Shown one piece after another: positions 33,623-46,179 of a stretch of DNA of 64,000 nt. The notes under the pieces are model-generated. The model was not told the DNA's origin. It did not search any database and saw only the letters and a program-made list of their open reading frames with translations. Position numbers and translations under genes: made by a program. The stretch is taken from contig CM114271.1 in the NCBI GenBank assembly GCA_050084515.1, positions 7,192,001 through 7,256,000 on the forward strand. The letters are read 5' to 3'. The first letter of the stretch is position 1. Each line of letters starts with the position of its first letter. The DNA is from Blasia pusilla. Lineage: Eukaryota; Marchantiophyta; Marchantiopsida; Blasiales.

Positions 33623-36600
33623 ACGAGGGCGGGGTAGCTTTGCTGGAAAATGCAGACGAGGATTTTGGGACGGGGAGGTTCAAATGGGAGGACAGCAAGA
33701 GCGAACGGCAGCCCACGGAAATATCCGTAAGGTCAAACTGCGGCAGCTCCCGTGAGACCCGTGAGTGGCCCTAAACCCTGATTAGTCCATACGTTTGCAT
33801 TGTTGGCGAGTGTGCACGGCTGCGTTTATGTTGTGTTGCTCGTGAAATCGAAAAGGAGAGATATGGCAAGAGTTGGTTTCAACAATTGGCTATGGCGGAA
33901 TCCTTGGTCTGTTACTTGCTTGCTCCATGTGACACGGATACGGTACAGGATGCTCAAGTCTTGGGAATGAGTGAGTTACTACGTCTGTCAATGGGATCGA
34001 TTAGTGGTAGTAGCTATGGCGGAAGAAATATTGCCGCGGGATCAAGATTGGTATCTGACGAATTATCGGCGAAAGTGTTTCATTATGACACGATGCTGAC
34101 GGCGGCGGCTCCCTCAGAATTCTGCCCGTGAGAAGGTTTGTCAGTCTCAATGATTCGGACTACTTACTAGCCATGTTCAAAATCGAAATGCTTTTCTTTC
34201 CCGACAGCTTTTGAAACTTCTCCACTGTGAGTCTGGCAAAGAGGGAGTGACTCCTTCTCCAAGAGCGTTCCAATGCATGTACGGCGCCTCGTTCGCTCCT
34301 GGCTTCTTCAGTGCGAAAATTTTCAGAGCTCTCACGGAAACTTTAAGAAGGAAAGAAACACAGAAAGGATTATGTCGTCGCTTCTGACGACTACTTGTGA
34401 CGGGCGACATGAAGGCCACAGGGAAGGGAAGGGAAGGGACGGGAGGATCCGATTGCAACGCGTCCTGTTCAGAATGGATAGGTATGGTCTTTGATAGGAG
34501 GGGAGGGCAGTCCTTGCCTGAAAGTTGAGCACGGAGGACGATGTGTCGTCGACAGAGACTCTAAGTAGTCTAGCTTTGAGGTCCCTCGCGCTCAGGATGA
34601 GATATGATGAGTGTGCACTGCACGAAACGTTTGATATTAGTAGAAGGGAGCATGAATTGAGACGTCCTGACGGTGATACTTCAACTTTTTCTGATGGAGA
34701 CACCGAACAAACTGGAAAGATTCTTCCGCTCCTGCCTTCACGTACAAAACTATGACGCATGCGAAGATCTATGAGCTTCCCGCATCTAGCTAGAGAAAGA
34801 AGAGTCCTCATGACCGTGAGAGCGATCGAGGGCGATGACAGCAGGTTGTAGAAATTGGATCGGGTTCGGGAATCATTTGCTTTCAACACCTTTGTGAATC
34901 GTTTGCTTTCGTGGATATCTTATGTCGTGTTGCATGTGCCACCGTCTTTTGGTTCACGAACGGGTAACAGTGTCGATATTCTTCAGTGCGCTGCTGTCCG
35001 ATCAGATTCAGAGCGGTTTGCAGCAACTGCTGTAGCATATGCAGACCAGGTTTGAAGTAATTAGTTTGTGCGTTAGGATTCAGCGCACATATTAGTGATG
35101 TAAGCTCGGGACCGTGGTTCACTTCACGGTAATTAGTGATGTCTTAGCTTTCTCCGTGCAACCGGAACCGCTGCAATTGCGAAAACCTCTGTCGCGAATG
35201 AAGAGCCTGACAGGCGACAGAGAGACGATGCTCCCTCAGCATTCGAAGGTTGTTAGTACATAAAAAACGTGGATGATCTGAACTAACGATCCAGAGATCA
35301 AGATGTATTTCGTCTTGCGCTGATGGAGCGAAAACGGCCAGGACCCGAAAATTCGACCTACTCCCGCTGGCATGAGGTGTCGATGCTTCTCGTCAATGGG
35401 AAAGCATTAGTCGGATTTCATACCGTTCAGTCAAGGTCAGAGAGGCATGTCAGAGAAATTCAACAATATTGAAACCAGAAGACGCATGGAGAGCAGCAGG
35501 ATCTGATTACGGTACACTCGCATGGATCAAAGATCTGGTCGGGCTCATCATTTAGAAGACCTTTCTCGCTCTCTCAACAATTGTCCCACGCGTTTTTCAC
35601 CCTTGCAAGACTTGACACGGACGCGCCAAGCTAATCACTCAAATATCTGGGCTCGAATGTCCGCAGTCCAGGTTCGCTTTAGTAAATTTTACGTGTTGGA
35701 GGGAAGTCCCTAAATTGTCGACCGGGAAATTTCACGAATCCAAACGGAACAGACCACACATCCGACCCAATGCCCAAGACGGGAAGACGCGGTGACGATT
35801 TGTCATGTGTGAGCCCACACAGGTGAAAGGAAACCTTTCAACATATGAGCGCTTCTTTCCCAATCATCTCGTTTGTTATGATCCTTGTCTTACGCGCCTC
35901 ATTCACTCACTCAATCATGTAGGCCCCTCCCGGAGCCCCCCACCATGCTCTGGAGGATTCTCGCGAGAGGAAGAAAGTTTTCAGTCGGTCCCTCGCAGCG
36001 GCTGCTACCATGCGTCTGGAGATCTTCCCGGGAGGTGGCAACAGGTCCGGCAGCGTCCCACTCCAGTCCAATCTATTGACGGCAAATCAGCCGGCGGGGA
36101 ACGTGCAAGTCGCTTTCTATTAACGGTGACAAATTTGGACGGGACGGGCAAGATATCTGTCATCTCCGGTCGGTCATCGGCCATCGCTGACTCGGAACGG
36201 TATGGATTCCTCCTCATAACTAGCTCACTTGTTTCTTGTCCTGGTTTCTACCGTCCATATGGGAGAGAAACCTAAACAGAACAAGCTTCTCAAGGAAGCG
36301 GCAGACGGCGATTTTCGACTACGACGAGATACAGAAACTTTGAGAATCGTTAAAATTCTACGGCATCGTGAGTCCTAGTACGGAGCGGTGCGAGGAATAG
36401 GAAGAAGATATACCAAGCACGTATCCTCTTCTAGATCTGCAAGGAAGAAGAAGAAGAAGAAGACCGGAGATCGTGGTGGCTGAGATTCAGCGGGACACTT
36501 TTGAGTGGAAGAATGTTAAGTTTGCACCAGCGACGAATTTCGGAGTTTTTTCCTAGGCTTGCGCTGGTGGTCCGTTTGACCCTGGATTTTCTACCATACC

Positions 36601-36852
36601 TAGATGTCAAATCCCATTAGATCTCAGTGATGCAGCCATGAAATTGGCGAAAAGGGACAGATGTGCAATAGGAACCAATAGGAAGACGGCAATAGTAAGG
36701 GTGAGGTTGACGACACTATACGAGAAAGGAGCCTTCCAGTGTTCTAATTCGAGGTCTGAAGATGACAACCAATAACATTACTGTTTTTGGAGCTGTCTAC
36801 TAGCATCGCCATTAATTAGATGGGAGAAGCGGGTTACCGTGCATTCCATCCT
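33623..36852. other. Lower-repeat DNA, no gene recognised
   Basis: Composition is more balanced than in the flanking DNA, and there are open frames of up to 185 codons (34332-34889, minus) and 156 codons (35805-36275, plus). I can place none in a family and see no supporting splice pattern. It could hold a non-coding transcript or a decayed gene. A short GAA repeat lies near 36444. Confidence 0.35.
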
Positions 36853-36964
36853 TTCGAAACCCCTGTTAGAGCGCTCTCGTGTGTCGGTAAACAAAAGGGG
36901 ACCCTTAACAAATGGCATCCTTTTGTTTACCGACACACGATAGCACTCTATCAAGGGTTTCGAA
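36853..36964. repeat. Foldback: 46-bp arms, 20-nt loop
   Basis: The left arm 36853-36898 and right arm 36919-36964 are inverted copies with four mismatches. The pairing continues imperfectly outwards through CATCC and GGATG. A third, more diverged copy of the left arm lies in direct orientation at about 37000-37049. This could be a foldback MITE or a small-RNA precursor; the sequence alone does not decide. Confidence 0.88.
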
Positions 36965-37049
36965 CAAAAGGATGCCTTTGGTTTCCTCTATGGCCTTAGG
37001 TTTCTAACCCCTGCGAGAGTGCTCTAACTCTTAAGTCGGTGAGTAAAAG

Positions 37050-38430
37050 CAACCTGCATACAAAGAAAGAGCTCACGCGGAAGGAATTCCCCACCCGGAA
37101 GGAAATTGAAGGAGGATTCAGAAGTTGTACCCAAACGGGAGAAACGGCGAGGGAAGGACGCGTTAGCGAGGACGGAAACATCCTGCGATAGCAAGACCAC
37201 CAGCCACCAAGGAAGGAAGTAGATACAAGCCCCGTGGGGCGGCGGGATAAGGTTCGACGTCAGGGACGGACGCCCCCGGGGAGTGAAATACCCCAGAAGA
37301 CCGAAGGAAGTCTGCCGAGCCACAACCTCAGTCCGGAAGGAAACGAGAATATAAAAAACTTAAATAGAAAAGTGGGGAAGGTGGGAGTCTTCCCCACCGT
37401 GGCTAACAAGGCTGGGATTTACGCCACCTTTTCAGACGAGTTGCATCTTTTCCAAGATGTAATTTTGTCTCATACGACTATGTCACTAACAAGGCCAGAA
37501 TTTCCAGAAGACGGCTCTCATGAACTGTCTATCCACATTCCGGACACGCGATTCCGGACAGCTCTTACTCTTGCAGAAAGATCGATACTAGTGGAGCGGC
37601 GGCCAAGATGCCAAACGATAAAGTGAACCGTCAACGCACGCCGTCCCACGCAGCAATTTGGAAAGTGACCAGCGCGGGGAAATGAGTGTGCACGTATTTC
37701 ACAATTCAGTCAGTTTTTCCATTTCACAACTTCAAGTGTGGCTGGGAGAGATGTGCACATGGTTATGGACAGGAATTTTCCCGGACGCTGATCTTCTGAG
37801 ATTGCGTCTACTGAGTGGTGATTGGAAGGCATGCCGGTAGTTATTTCGATGTGCAGTGCTCGGATAAGAAAACACAGGGCACCTCATAGGTCCTTGCTAC
37901 CGTTTGCCGGACACAGCGAGGACTCGTCGCTTTCAAGTGACGCCAGTTCTTCTCATTGGACCCTCCTCGTGACTACCTCCGTTTCCAACTGTTAAAGGTC
38001 GAGCTTTATGGAGTCAAGTGAAGCTTTAGGGAGGCATGTGAATTCTGAGGAACACAGTATGAAGGCAGATTGGCGGTCTCAAATGAATGACCAGCTTCCC
38101 CGACGCTTGATCGACGCGGCGGATTGAGCGGCAGTCCGAGATCAGATGGAACCGAAACTCTTGCGCGCAAGCAAGCGTAAAATACTCATCACAAGTACGC
38201 CTTCACTGTGCGTTCCACTTAGAGAACTTGGTGGGAGAAAAGAGCAGGCAGCGCACAACTGACGTACACGATCCTAGAGAAGTCCCAGATGATTTAGAGC
38301 GTCTTTCTTGGAGCGAATATTTTTCCTTCGAGAGCCGCTGCCGACCTATTTAGGCTGGTCACCGTCCTCGCATCGTGCAGATGTTGGAGCAGTGAAGAGC
38401 GGGGCGTACTTCTTTCTAGTAAACGCGGGA
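37050..38430. other. Intergenic DNA, no gene recognised
   Basis: The 130-codon frame at 37234-37626 (plus) shows no domain. No repeat termini seen. It lies upstream of the repeat cluster next to SCP2. Confidence 0.4.
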
Positions 38431-40795
38431 GTGACTATGCTCCATTAGTAATGCCTGTCGAAGAACTGCATTCATGGTTGGGGTGCTCGAGAGATTGAAT
38501 GAGAGAGACTACTCATTAAGTAATGCTTGTCGCAGCCTTGCGACGATAGACCCCACGCTCTGGTGAGACTGGGATTGGTGTAGAAGTGGAGAAGGTACCA
38601 TACGAGAGGAGACACTGTCATTTAATGACCATGCAGGGTGTTGGTGGGGAGCTTCCAAGAACACAGTCTAATTTACCAGATGTGGATCCCCCAATACATG
38701 TTACTTACCCGGACAGCAGCTTTGGGCAATAAATCTATGCTGCTGAATGTGTTGAACAGGTCTGGTGTTACCAAGGTGTAACCCGCGAGTAGTTCTTCAG
38801 TTCTGCTTGTTCAGGATATATGAGAGAGGTTAGACACTTGCACGTTTTGCTAAGAGTCTTCTCCCACTGCTTTGGTTATGGTATCTACGAAGGGTTTCTG
38901 GATGAAGAAGAGAGCGACTACTCAATAAGTGGTGCCTGTCCTAACCTTGGGACCATAGATCCCGCACCCTGGTTGGACGGTCCTAGAGACGGATGGGTGT
39001 GGCGAGAGGAAGAAGTGAAAAAGGTACTCGCAGAGGGAGACACTCATATAATGTGAGTGCTGACCATACAAAGTGTTGGTGCGGAGCTTCCTAGAATCAA
39101 CTAGGAAGCTCTTTACAAAAATACCTACTTTACCTGATTTGGCTCCCAACTGCACAAAGGTGTCACATTTTCACCTTCCGCCAGGGACTGAGAAGGGAGA
39201 CTATAGAGATTGTGGGTGAGTACTTCTATCTTAGGTTACAGCTCAAACCCAACAACCAATGGAGAACTAGTGGAAGTCGCAGCAAAATCAATGTAGGATT
39301 GAGGTGTTTGCACATGCTGCAATCCAACTGCAGAAGAATGGAACTGTGACATATCCCACAAACAATCCATATCTTCAAAGCGATTGTCATCCTCGTGACC
39401 TGGTTGGACAATGCTATAGACTGGGATGGGTGTAGAGACCATATACCCTACACTGGTTGGACAGTGCTAGAGCTGGGATGGGTTGAGAGAGGAGAGAGAG
39501 ACTCTACTCCGTAACCTTGCGACCATAGACCCCACACTCTGGTTAGAGACTGGGAAGGGTGTAGAGAGAGTAAGTGAAGAAGGTACCATATGAGAGTTGG
39601 GACAGAGTAATTCTCAGATAGTGCAAATGCTGACCATACTAAGTGTTGGTGCAGAGCTTCCAAGTGTCAACCAGGAAGCTCTTTAAAAGAGTGTCCACTT
39701 TAGCCGATTCAGAGGGAGAGTAGAGAGAGAGTGTGGAGTTATATGTGTAGTATGCCATGATGACCCTCATGCCCCCTCACACGATCACTCTCAACCTCAT
39801 GAGCAATCCCTGGACCACTTGGAACTAAACATCCACTGGAAAACCTCCACAGGAAGCCTAGAGGCCTATGTGTGAGAGGGATATGACATCCGACAGACAC
39901 CTTCACATCCACTGCCCTGGGGTTGAGACCGCACCCCATTGTCCATAGTTAAAATCAAACTGGTGACCTCTTCAAGAGGATTTAAGCCAATTCAAAGCTG
40001 GCATTACCAACTTAGCAATATCGGCATATGCTCTTGCTCTGTGTGTTGTGAATTTCGCTCAGGACACCAAGTAATGACTAGAGGTTTCATCCCCATCGTC
40101 ACACAAGGCTAGATGTGTTCCTATTCTGCTTTTCTTATGGTTCAAGGGGATTGCCCATCCTAAACTTGAACTTGAGCCGGATTCCCAAGTAAGGGGTTCC
40201 CCGCAAATAGTGCTTCAGTTCTGCCTTTTCGGGATATACTGTCAAGAGTGTAGGGTTGAGAGACTGTACTCATTAAGTAGTGCCTGTCGTAGCCTTGCGA
40301 CCATAGACCCCGCGCCCTGGTTGGACGGTGCTTGGTAGGGTTGAGAGAGAGAGAGAGAGAGACTTTATAGACCCCACGCCCTGGTGAGACTACTCATTAC
40401 GTAGTGCCTGTCGCAGCCTTGCGACCATAGACCCCGCGCCCTGGTTGGACGGTACTTGAAACTGAGAGAGACCGTACTCATTAAGTAGTGCCTGTCGTAG
40501 CCTTGCGACCATAGACCCCGCGCCCTGGTTGGACGGTGCTTGAGACTGGGATGGGTGTAGAGAGAGAAGCAAGTGAAGAAGGTACCATATGAGAGGAAGG
40601 AGAATCTCTCATATAGTGTGAGTGCTGACCAAACGTGTTTGTGCGGAGCTTCCAAGTGTCAACCAAGAAGCTCTTCACCACACCATCTACTTTACCTGAT
40701 TGGGATCCCCAATAGACATTACTTACCAGTGCAGCAGCTTTGGGCAATGAATCAAGGCTACTGAATGTGTTGAAGAGACTCAGATAGAGAGGAGA
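38431..40795 (+). repeat. Cluster of at least four related repeat units
   Basis: Units share an ordered set of blocks. These are ACTCATTAAGTAGTGCCTGT; CCTTGCGACCATAGACCCC; GCCCTGGTTGGACGGT; AAGGTACCATATGAGAG; AGTGCTGACCA; GAGCTTCCAAGTGTCAACCA; and GCAGCAGCTTTGGGCAAT. Complete or partial units start near 38508, 38911, 39490 and 40477. Two extra copies of the first blocks lie at 40260 and 40385. GA-repeats (40341-40361) separate some. The family is unidentified, and repeated open frames on the minus strand follow from the repetition. Confidence 0.75.
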
Positions 40796-40957
40796 AATTT
40801 CCATTTAATATGGATTTTCGACTCCATGGCCAACCCTCCCCTTCCTTCCTTCTAGTAGTGCTTGCAGTATAAAAATGATTGTTAACTATTCTATTAAAGT
40901 GCTTGTACTTACGGCACAGTTTTGCAAAGATCTCTAAGGACGGAAACCTTCGAAATC

Positions 40958-43900
40958 CTACAGCTTGGAAGGTTTTGGGAAAATATCGGGTGTGAATTTC
41001 TGTGCAGAAGACATGCTTCCCTTGATCTTCATTTTGCCCCTGCACCCACAGTAAGCCAGAAAACGAAATGTCATGGAAATCATCCTAATGCAAGTCACAG
41101 AACCCAACGCTGCTGACCTGCACCTGTGTGTGGTGACATGACGTTATGGAAGGTGCATTTCTGTGTGGGGAAGAGTACCCAACTGCTTTCACAAAAAGAA
41201 GTGTTTCTTCTTGACAAAACATGTAGAGCTCTAAGAAGTAACCTAGCATTTACCAGTATTTGCCCCCTAATTTTCCGACAGCCATAGTTCATGTCATGTC
41301 AACATCCAGGGTAGATACTTACTATCCTGATGGATCCATACCTGATGAAAGCCATTTGAGGATTCAGTTTCCCTGTGGCAACACTCACAAAATCACTATC
41401 AACAAAAGAGAAAGTGGCATCTGGTTTCCCTTCAAAAGGTCCTGCACATTGTTCCAATGATACTCGGGTCAACTCTAGTGTATAGAAATGACTAGCCACT
41501 CACATCCATGATTGAGTTGCCAAAACCCTTGGATATGTGAAGCTATGCTAATAACTCCTCACACTGCAGACCCCACATTTACAATCAGTCAATACATTGT
41601 CATTCTGAGAAGAATTGATGCAGTGAAAATAAGACTCAGTGGGGAGGTGAATTTTGAATCCAGAGCCACATGCCGTTCTTCTATAGATGCGAGCATCACG
41701 AACTTTTATACGACAATTTAGCATCATTACTGGAGATGTCGAAGTAGTGGTAGATAGATAACCAGGAAGAGCATGAAAACTGGATTCACACCACATATAT
41801 CAAAAACAAAATATAGATTTGTGCAAGAAATAGTTATGAAGACAGGATATTGGTCAGTACGACCTTCCTCCCATGCAGTAATTCGAGCATCAAATTACCT
41901 TAAAAATACTAAAGCCAATCAAAACGCTTCATAAGCTACAGGGTTGCCTCATTCTACCCTCAATTCTAGGATTGGTTCCCAACTTTCCAGATCTACCTGT
42001 GACATAATCTTTGAGAGAGCTAGATCCCTCTAATTTATTTCCACATAGTCAACAACTATAAGAATTAGAAGTCACTCTATGTTCCAAGAAATAAATTCAG
42101 TGACTTCGGGACCGATCACCACATGTCAAACAAGAGGTGAAAGTAAGAATGATGTGGAATTCTCTGGAGATCTTAGAGCAACTTGCCTTTGTGCACCTTC
42201 AAGTTCTTCAGATCAACCACAAAGCTTTCCTCATTGAAACCGATTTTCTGCCACTCAAAAGTCCATGGGATCATCAGAGAAACACAGAATCCACTGGCTT
42301 CCTTCAAAGAAGATTTGAGGTTATCTGCTTTTATGTGACAACAATAAATTTGAGAAATAGCTACCCCCAGCTTTAACAAGTTTCTAAACAATTTCTCTGT
42401 GAGAGGAAGCCCAACCTGACTTGGTTCACTCAGAAATGACATTTATTAGGTGGTGGTTACATCTTTTCAATGTCTGGAAAAGCTAATCTTGTCATGCAGA
42501 CATAGTAAGGAGATGAATGCAACAAGGCATATTGACAATCAGGGAGAATTGTCAATAAGCTGGAACTAAGACTCACAATATACAGATCAGGGAGGATGGA
42601 ATGGAACAAGACTTTTGTGATGAAGCTGTGTAATGGAAATTGACATCATATTACTTTATCCTGATATGCATTGCAGTAATTGCCCCTCAGGGACTTGCTG
42701 AGAGAGTGGCTAGTTTGTATTTTTACAATATCTCCAACCCATATCCATTTTGAAAGCATCCTTCCACCCATGGAACTAGACCCTACAGAACTGTCTACCC
42801 AATCAAGATTTGTTCTACTGCCCTGTAGCTTACAAAAACTCAAAAACTCGAACAAACCATTCAGTTTTGACCTTCCTAACAAGAGCCCTTTAGTCGTATA
42901 GATAGTTCTGGGTTATCTCTACTCAAAAAATTTCCAGAAGTCAATCTTTGATTCAAAATTTCTAAAGATCTTGAAAGAACTCTGAAACTGTTAAAAATAT
43001 AAAAGCCCTGACGATTCTCTCTTTGAGAGTGATCAGGCTACGATAGGCACTACTTAATGAATGGTCTCTGAGTGTGATCAGTACAATGTAACATGTATCT
43101 GAGTGTGAGCAATACACTGTATGCATCACCCGCCAAAAGTCTTTTTGGGAGAATAATATGCTTTTAAATCTTTGTCTTGTGAATGATCTGAAGGAAACAG
43201 GAGAACACACTATGAGCTTCATCCTATCCCACATAAATAAAGAAAATTAGGTCTGAGGCTTAAGGACATCTTTCATGATTGCTTTTTCCTCATCAGAAAA
43301 ACTTTCTTTGCTTCTTTGAAGCAGACTTCAATGAAATGTACAAGTAAGTGACCTCATATGTTGGCATAGCAGTACAACAATAGTATAACACATATAGTAA
43401 GATTCTAACAGGGATACTGCATGATGGTTCAATAGTTGATCCACCCTCAAAAGACCTTTCACTGGTTGTGCAGCAGTAGGAGAATCCACTTGTAAACTTC
43501 AAGGGAATGTTTTCGAACCATTTTCCAGGAGAATTCTATTCAAAACATTGCAGCCACCTCACTGATAGACTCGGAATGCACAGGTTTGCAGAGCTTTGAA
43601 AGGACTACACAATGAGTTGGCTCAACTCAAGATCGTACTCTGAGAAGGTATCCACCTGGCATTCCCTGGTCCTCAAGAGTTTCAGAACTCACCAAGACCG
43701 GCAGAGAAGAGAGCATTTCTTTTCAAATTCCAGCAATTAAACAAATCAAAGCCCTTCGCATCAACTTGTAGAATTTTCAAAGACCCACTCAATTCAATAG
43801 GATACTAGTCAACCTGTTTTTGGATGTCTAGTGTACAATTGAGAATTTGAACTTAACCCCTTCTTTGAAATCATCTTCTGCACGGACCAGTCAAATTTAA

Positions 43901-46179
43901 TGTTTGTAAACTTAACTGTTGCTCCTAATCCTACTGTTCCCATCCTAAGCCTACACCAGCAACACAGTGTTGGCTACCCTTATGGTGAGGGACTTTGATC
44001 TTCAACAATTCAATCCCACTGTCTTGAACGTGTGGAAGAACCAAGGTTTACAGAAATTTTGGAATGAAAAACTTTGAAAAAAGTTCAGGATTCTTTTTTT
44101 TGCAATGGCCACATGGGGAACAAAAGATTGTCGTGTCAATAACAAATCACCGAATAAAATTTTTTGAAATAGAAAGTGCAACCTTCAACCAAACAAAAAG
44201 TTTGAAAGGGGAAGTTCAAACTTTCAGCCATAGAATATCTGAAAGCCTCTCTCTCACCATTGAACAACGGAAGTCACAAAGGCATATCCTCAAACTGAAA
44301 TTTGTTTTGGGCCATATCCTCAAGTAACATGTGTTTCTAGCAATTAGGAGCAAAACTATAGACAGGAAAAGTTCTGACCTCAAGTTGACTTTGGGTGACT
44401 CTCAAAGATCACCAGCCATTTTTTTCAATCTCTAACAGGCCAGCTAAAATCTATTTGCTGCGCATTAACATATAAAGATGTCCACCTCAGCTATCCTGGC
44501 TTTCTTTCTTCTAACCAGTGTGCAGTGGATTATATTTGCTACAGAGAAAGCAAATATAGATTATTTACCCTCAACACAGAAGGCTGCTGGTTCCAAGATG
44601 ACCTACTAGATTAAAACACACTTATGGCTCTGCTATGTTCACAGATAGAAAGCTCATTTAGAAGCCAAGGAATATACTCAGACCTAAAGGGTTGATTACA
44701 CCCAAACCATTGCTCCTTGTTGTGAGACCTTAGTCAATCACATTGACCTTGGCTGAAGTAGCCAAATCTGATCAGGAGGTTCATGAGCTTGATGTGAAGA
44801 AAAAACTCCGTAATGGTGATCTAGCTGACGAGAAAAGTCAGCAGCCTAGAAAATACTTGAAGATTTGTATGCGGCATAAATGTAGCTCTTACAGCTTGAA
44901 GGCATGTGACCGGCACTTGTCCATGGATCCAAGCCTGAGGAACAGGACAAACCGTCATGTTGTTGTGCTAATGTCCCAACCGACAAGGTTGTGAGTCACA
45001 ACACTCATCTGTTCACACTAATCCCTAACCGTAATTGGTTGAATAAGAACCCAGTTACCGGAGGCATACTACCCAATGACCAGAAACACCCATATTCTCT
45101 GAACAGTCCTAACTTCTCCACTTAGCTAGGAGTAATTTTAACAGGGGGGATCCGGGAGTATCTCCGTGAATGTATAGCAGAGATCATGATCGTACAACAT
45201 AAATCTGTAATTGAGGATCTATGTCCATTCTACGCCTAATGAATTTACATCTGCTCTTGATCTGTAGAGTCTACACCTAGCAGAACTAAAAAATAGGAAG
45301 TAACAACTTGGTCTAAGGGGTAGCTGTGAACATGAGGAGCACTGATCACACTCAATTTACTGGAAGCTACCATGAGAAGTAGATCGAAGTGTCAGTTAAG
45401 TAAGGTCTTTGGCATGCACTAGACCTCTGAGACTGGAGGAGTATGGTGCGGTTGAAGTGGACACAGAGGATAGAGCAGGAGCCAGGTCAAGAGTTCACAC
45501 TGAGCAAGAAAGGGGGTTATGCAATGATGTTCATATCTAAGCTGATCCAATCCGATGTCATCGTTTCCCTAAAGATAGCAAAGAGTGAGTGAACGGGAAT
45601 CTGGTAAATGCAATGAATACATATACTAGCTTTTCTAGAGCGTATTCCCCATCATTCCAGATGATCTGTATAGAACCAATTGGGATAAACAACCAGTACT
45701 TGAGCTCGAAAACGTTCACCACACACCCCATAACTCCTGTAAACAATTCAATGTAGCTGGAACAATCTTTTAAAAGCCTCCATAGTTTCTCCCATACGAT
45801 GACTAAAAACGAATACCACCAGGGTCGGGAGCCCCTTCGTCACTTTCTGCACTTCCAAACTTGTTGATTCTACAAAAGAGGAAATCATTGTCCGAATTGT
45901 TCATGTAGACCTGGACAATTGTGGGAATTAAGCCCGACACGGCGTAAGAAATGGCTGAAAATTCTCCAAGGTCGCTCCTTGGCCAAATTGCAGGACATAA
46001 ACAACGCTAGTACGAGGAAGATAACTCACCTTGGGAGCAACGTTGATGACGTACACGAGGCCAATTTTCTCCTTCAGCTTTTTTCCTTCCTCAGTTGTTA
46101 AGTGACCCCGCATCAGATCCAGCAGCGCTGCCGACTTCAGAGTGGAACTCTTGCTGAAAGCTTCCTCCTTGTCCGCCAT
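40958..46179 (-). CDS. SCP2: Sterol carrier protein 2 (SCP2), peroxisomal, four exons
   Basis: The coding exons (minus strand) are 46030-46179, 42187-42247, 41342-41441 and 40958-41039, which join in frame to 130 residues plus stop. The protein is a single SCP2 lipid-binding domain that carries fatty-acyl-CoA and sterols in peroxisomes. Exon 1 holds the helix segment (LKSAALLDLMRGHLTTEEGK), exon 2 KIGFNEESFVVDL, and exon 3 DATFSFVDSDF then KLNPQMAFIR. Exon 4 ends FTPDIFPKPSKL, a peroxisomal SKL signal. Length and ending agree with plant SCP2 (about 123 residues). Introns are 3782, 745 and 302 nt; intron 2 has a GC donor. The ATG at 46179 has A at -3 and G at +4. An in-frame ATG at 46311 could give 44 more residues but does not fit the family. 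It appears intact. Confidence 0.95.
42181..42187 (-). other. GC-AG splice donor of SCP2 intron 2
   Basis: Exon 2 ends AAAG and the intron begins GCAAGT, the consensus of the rare GC-AG introns. The acceptor is the AG at 41442-41443. The join gives a Gly codon and the reading frame KVHKGPFEGKPDATF, as expected for the family. No GT donor nearby keeps the frame. Confidence 0.85.
42248..46029 (-). other. Large first intron of SCP2
   Basis: 3.8 kb between a canonical GTGAGT donor at 46029 and an AG acceptor at 42248-42249. It contains a copy, inverted relative to the cluster at 38-41 kb, of the ACTCATTAAGTAGTGCCT repeat near 43030-43065. No other gene or mobile element is recognised inside. Open frames such as 44743-44994 (plus) show no family. 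Confidence 0.7.

Noticed and set aside
34332-34889. 185-codon open frame on the minus strand as a gene
   Set aside because: No recognisable domain or splice partners; short overlapping frames are open on the other strand as well. Length alone does not support a gene in DNA of this composition.
35805-36275. 156-codon open frame on the plus strand as a gene
   Set aside because: Composition is Ser/Gly/Pro-rich without a motif, and no flanking exon or conserved segment was found.
36949-36965. tRNA gene suggested by GTTCGAAAC-type B box in the foldback
   Set aside because: No cloverleaf, A box or acceptor stem can be built; the motif is part of the inverted arms.
44743-44994. 83-codon open frame inside SCP2 intron 1 as a nested gene
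   Set aside because: No family recognised, opposite strand to SCP2, and no second exon or promoter sign.
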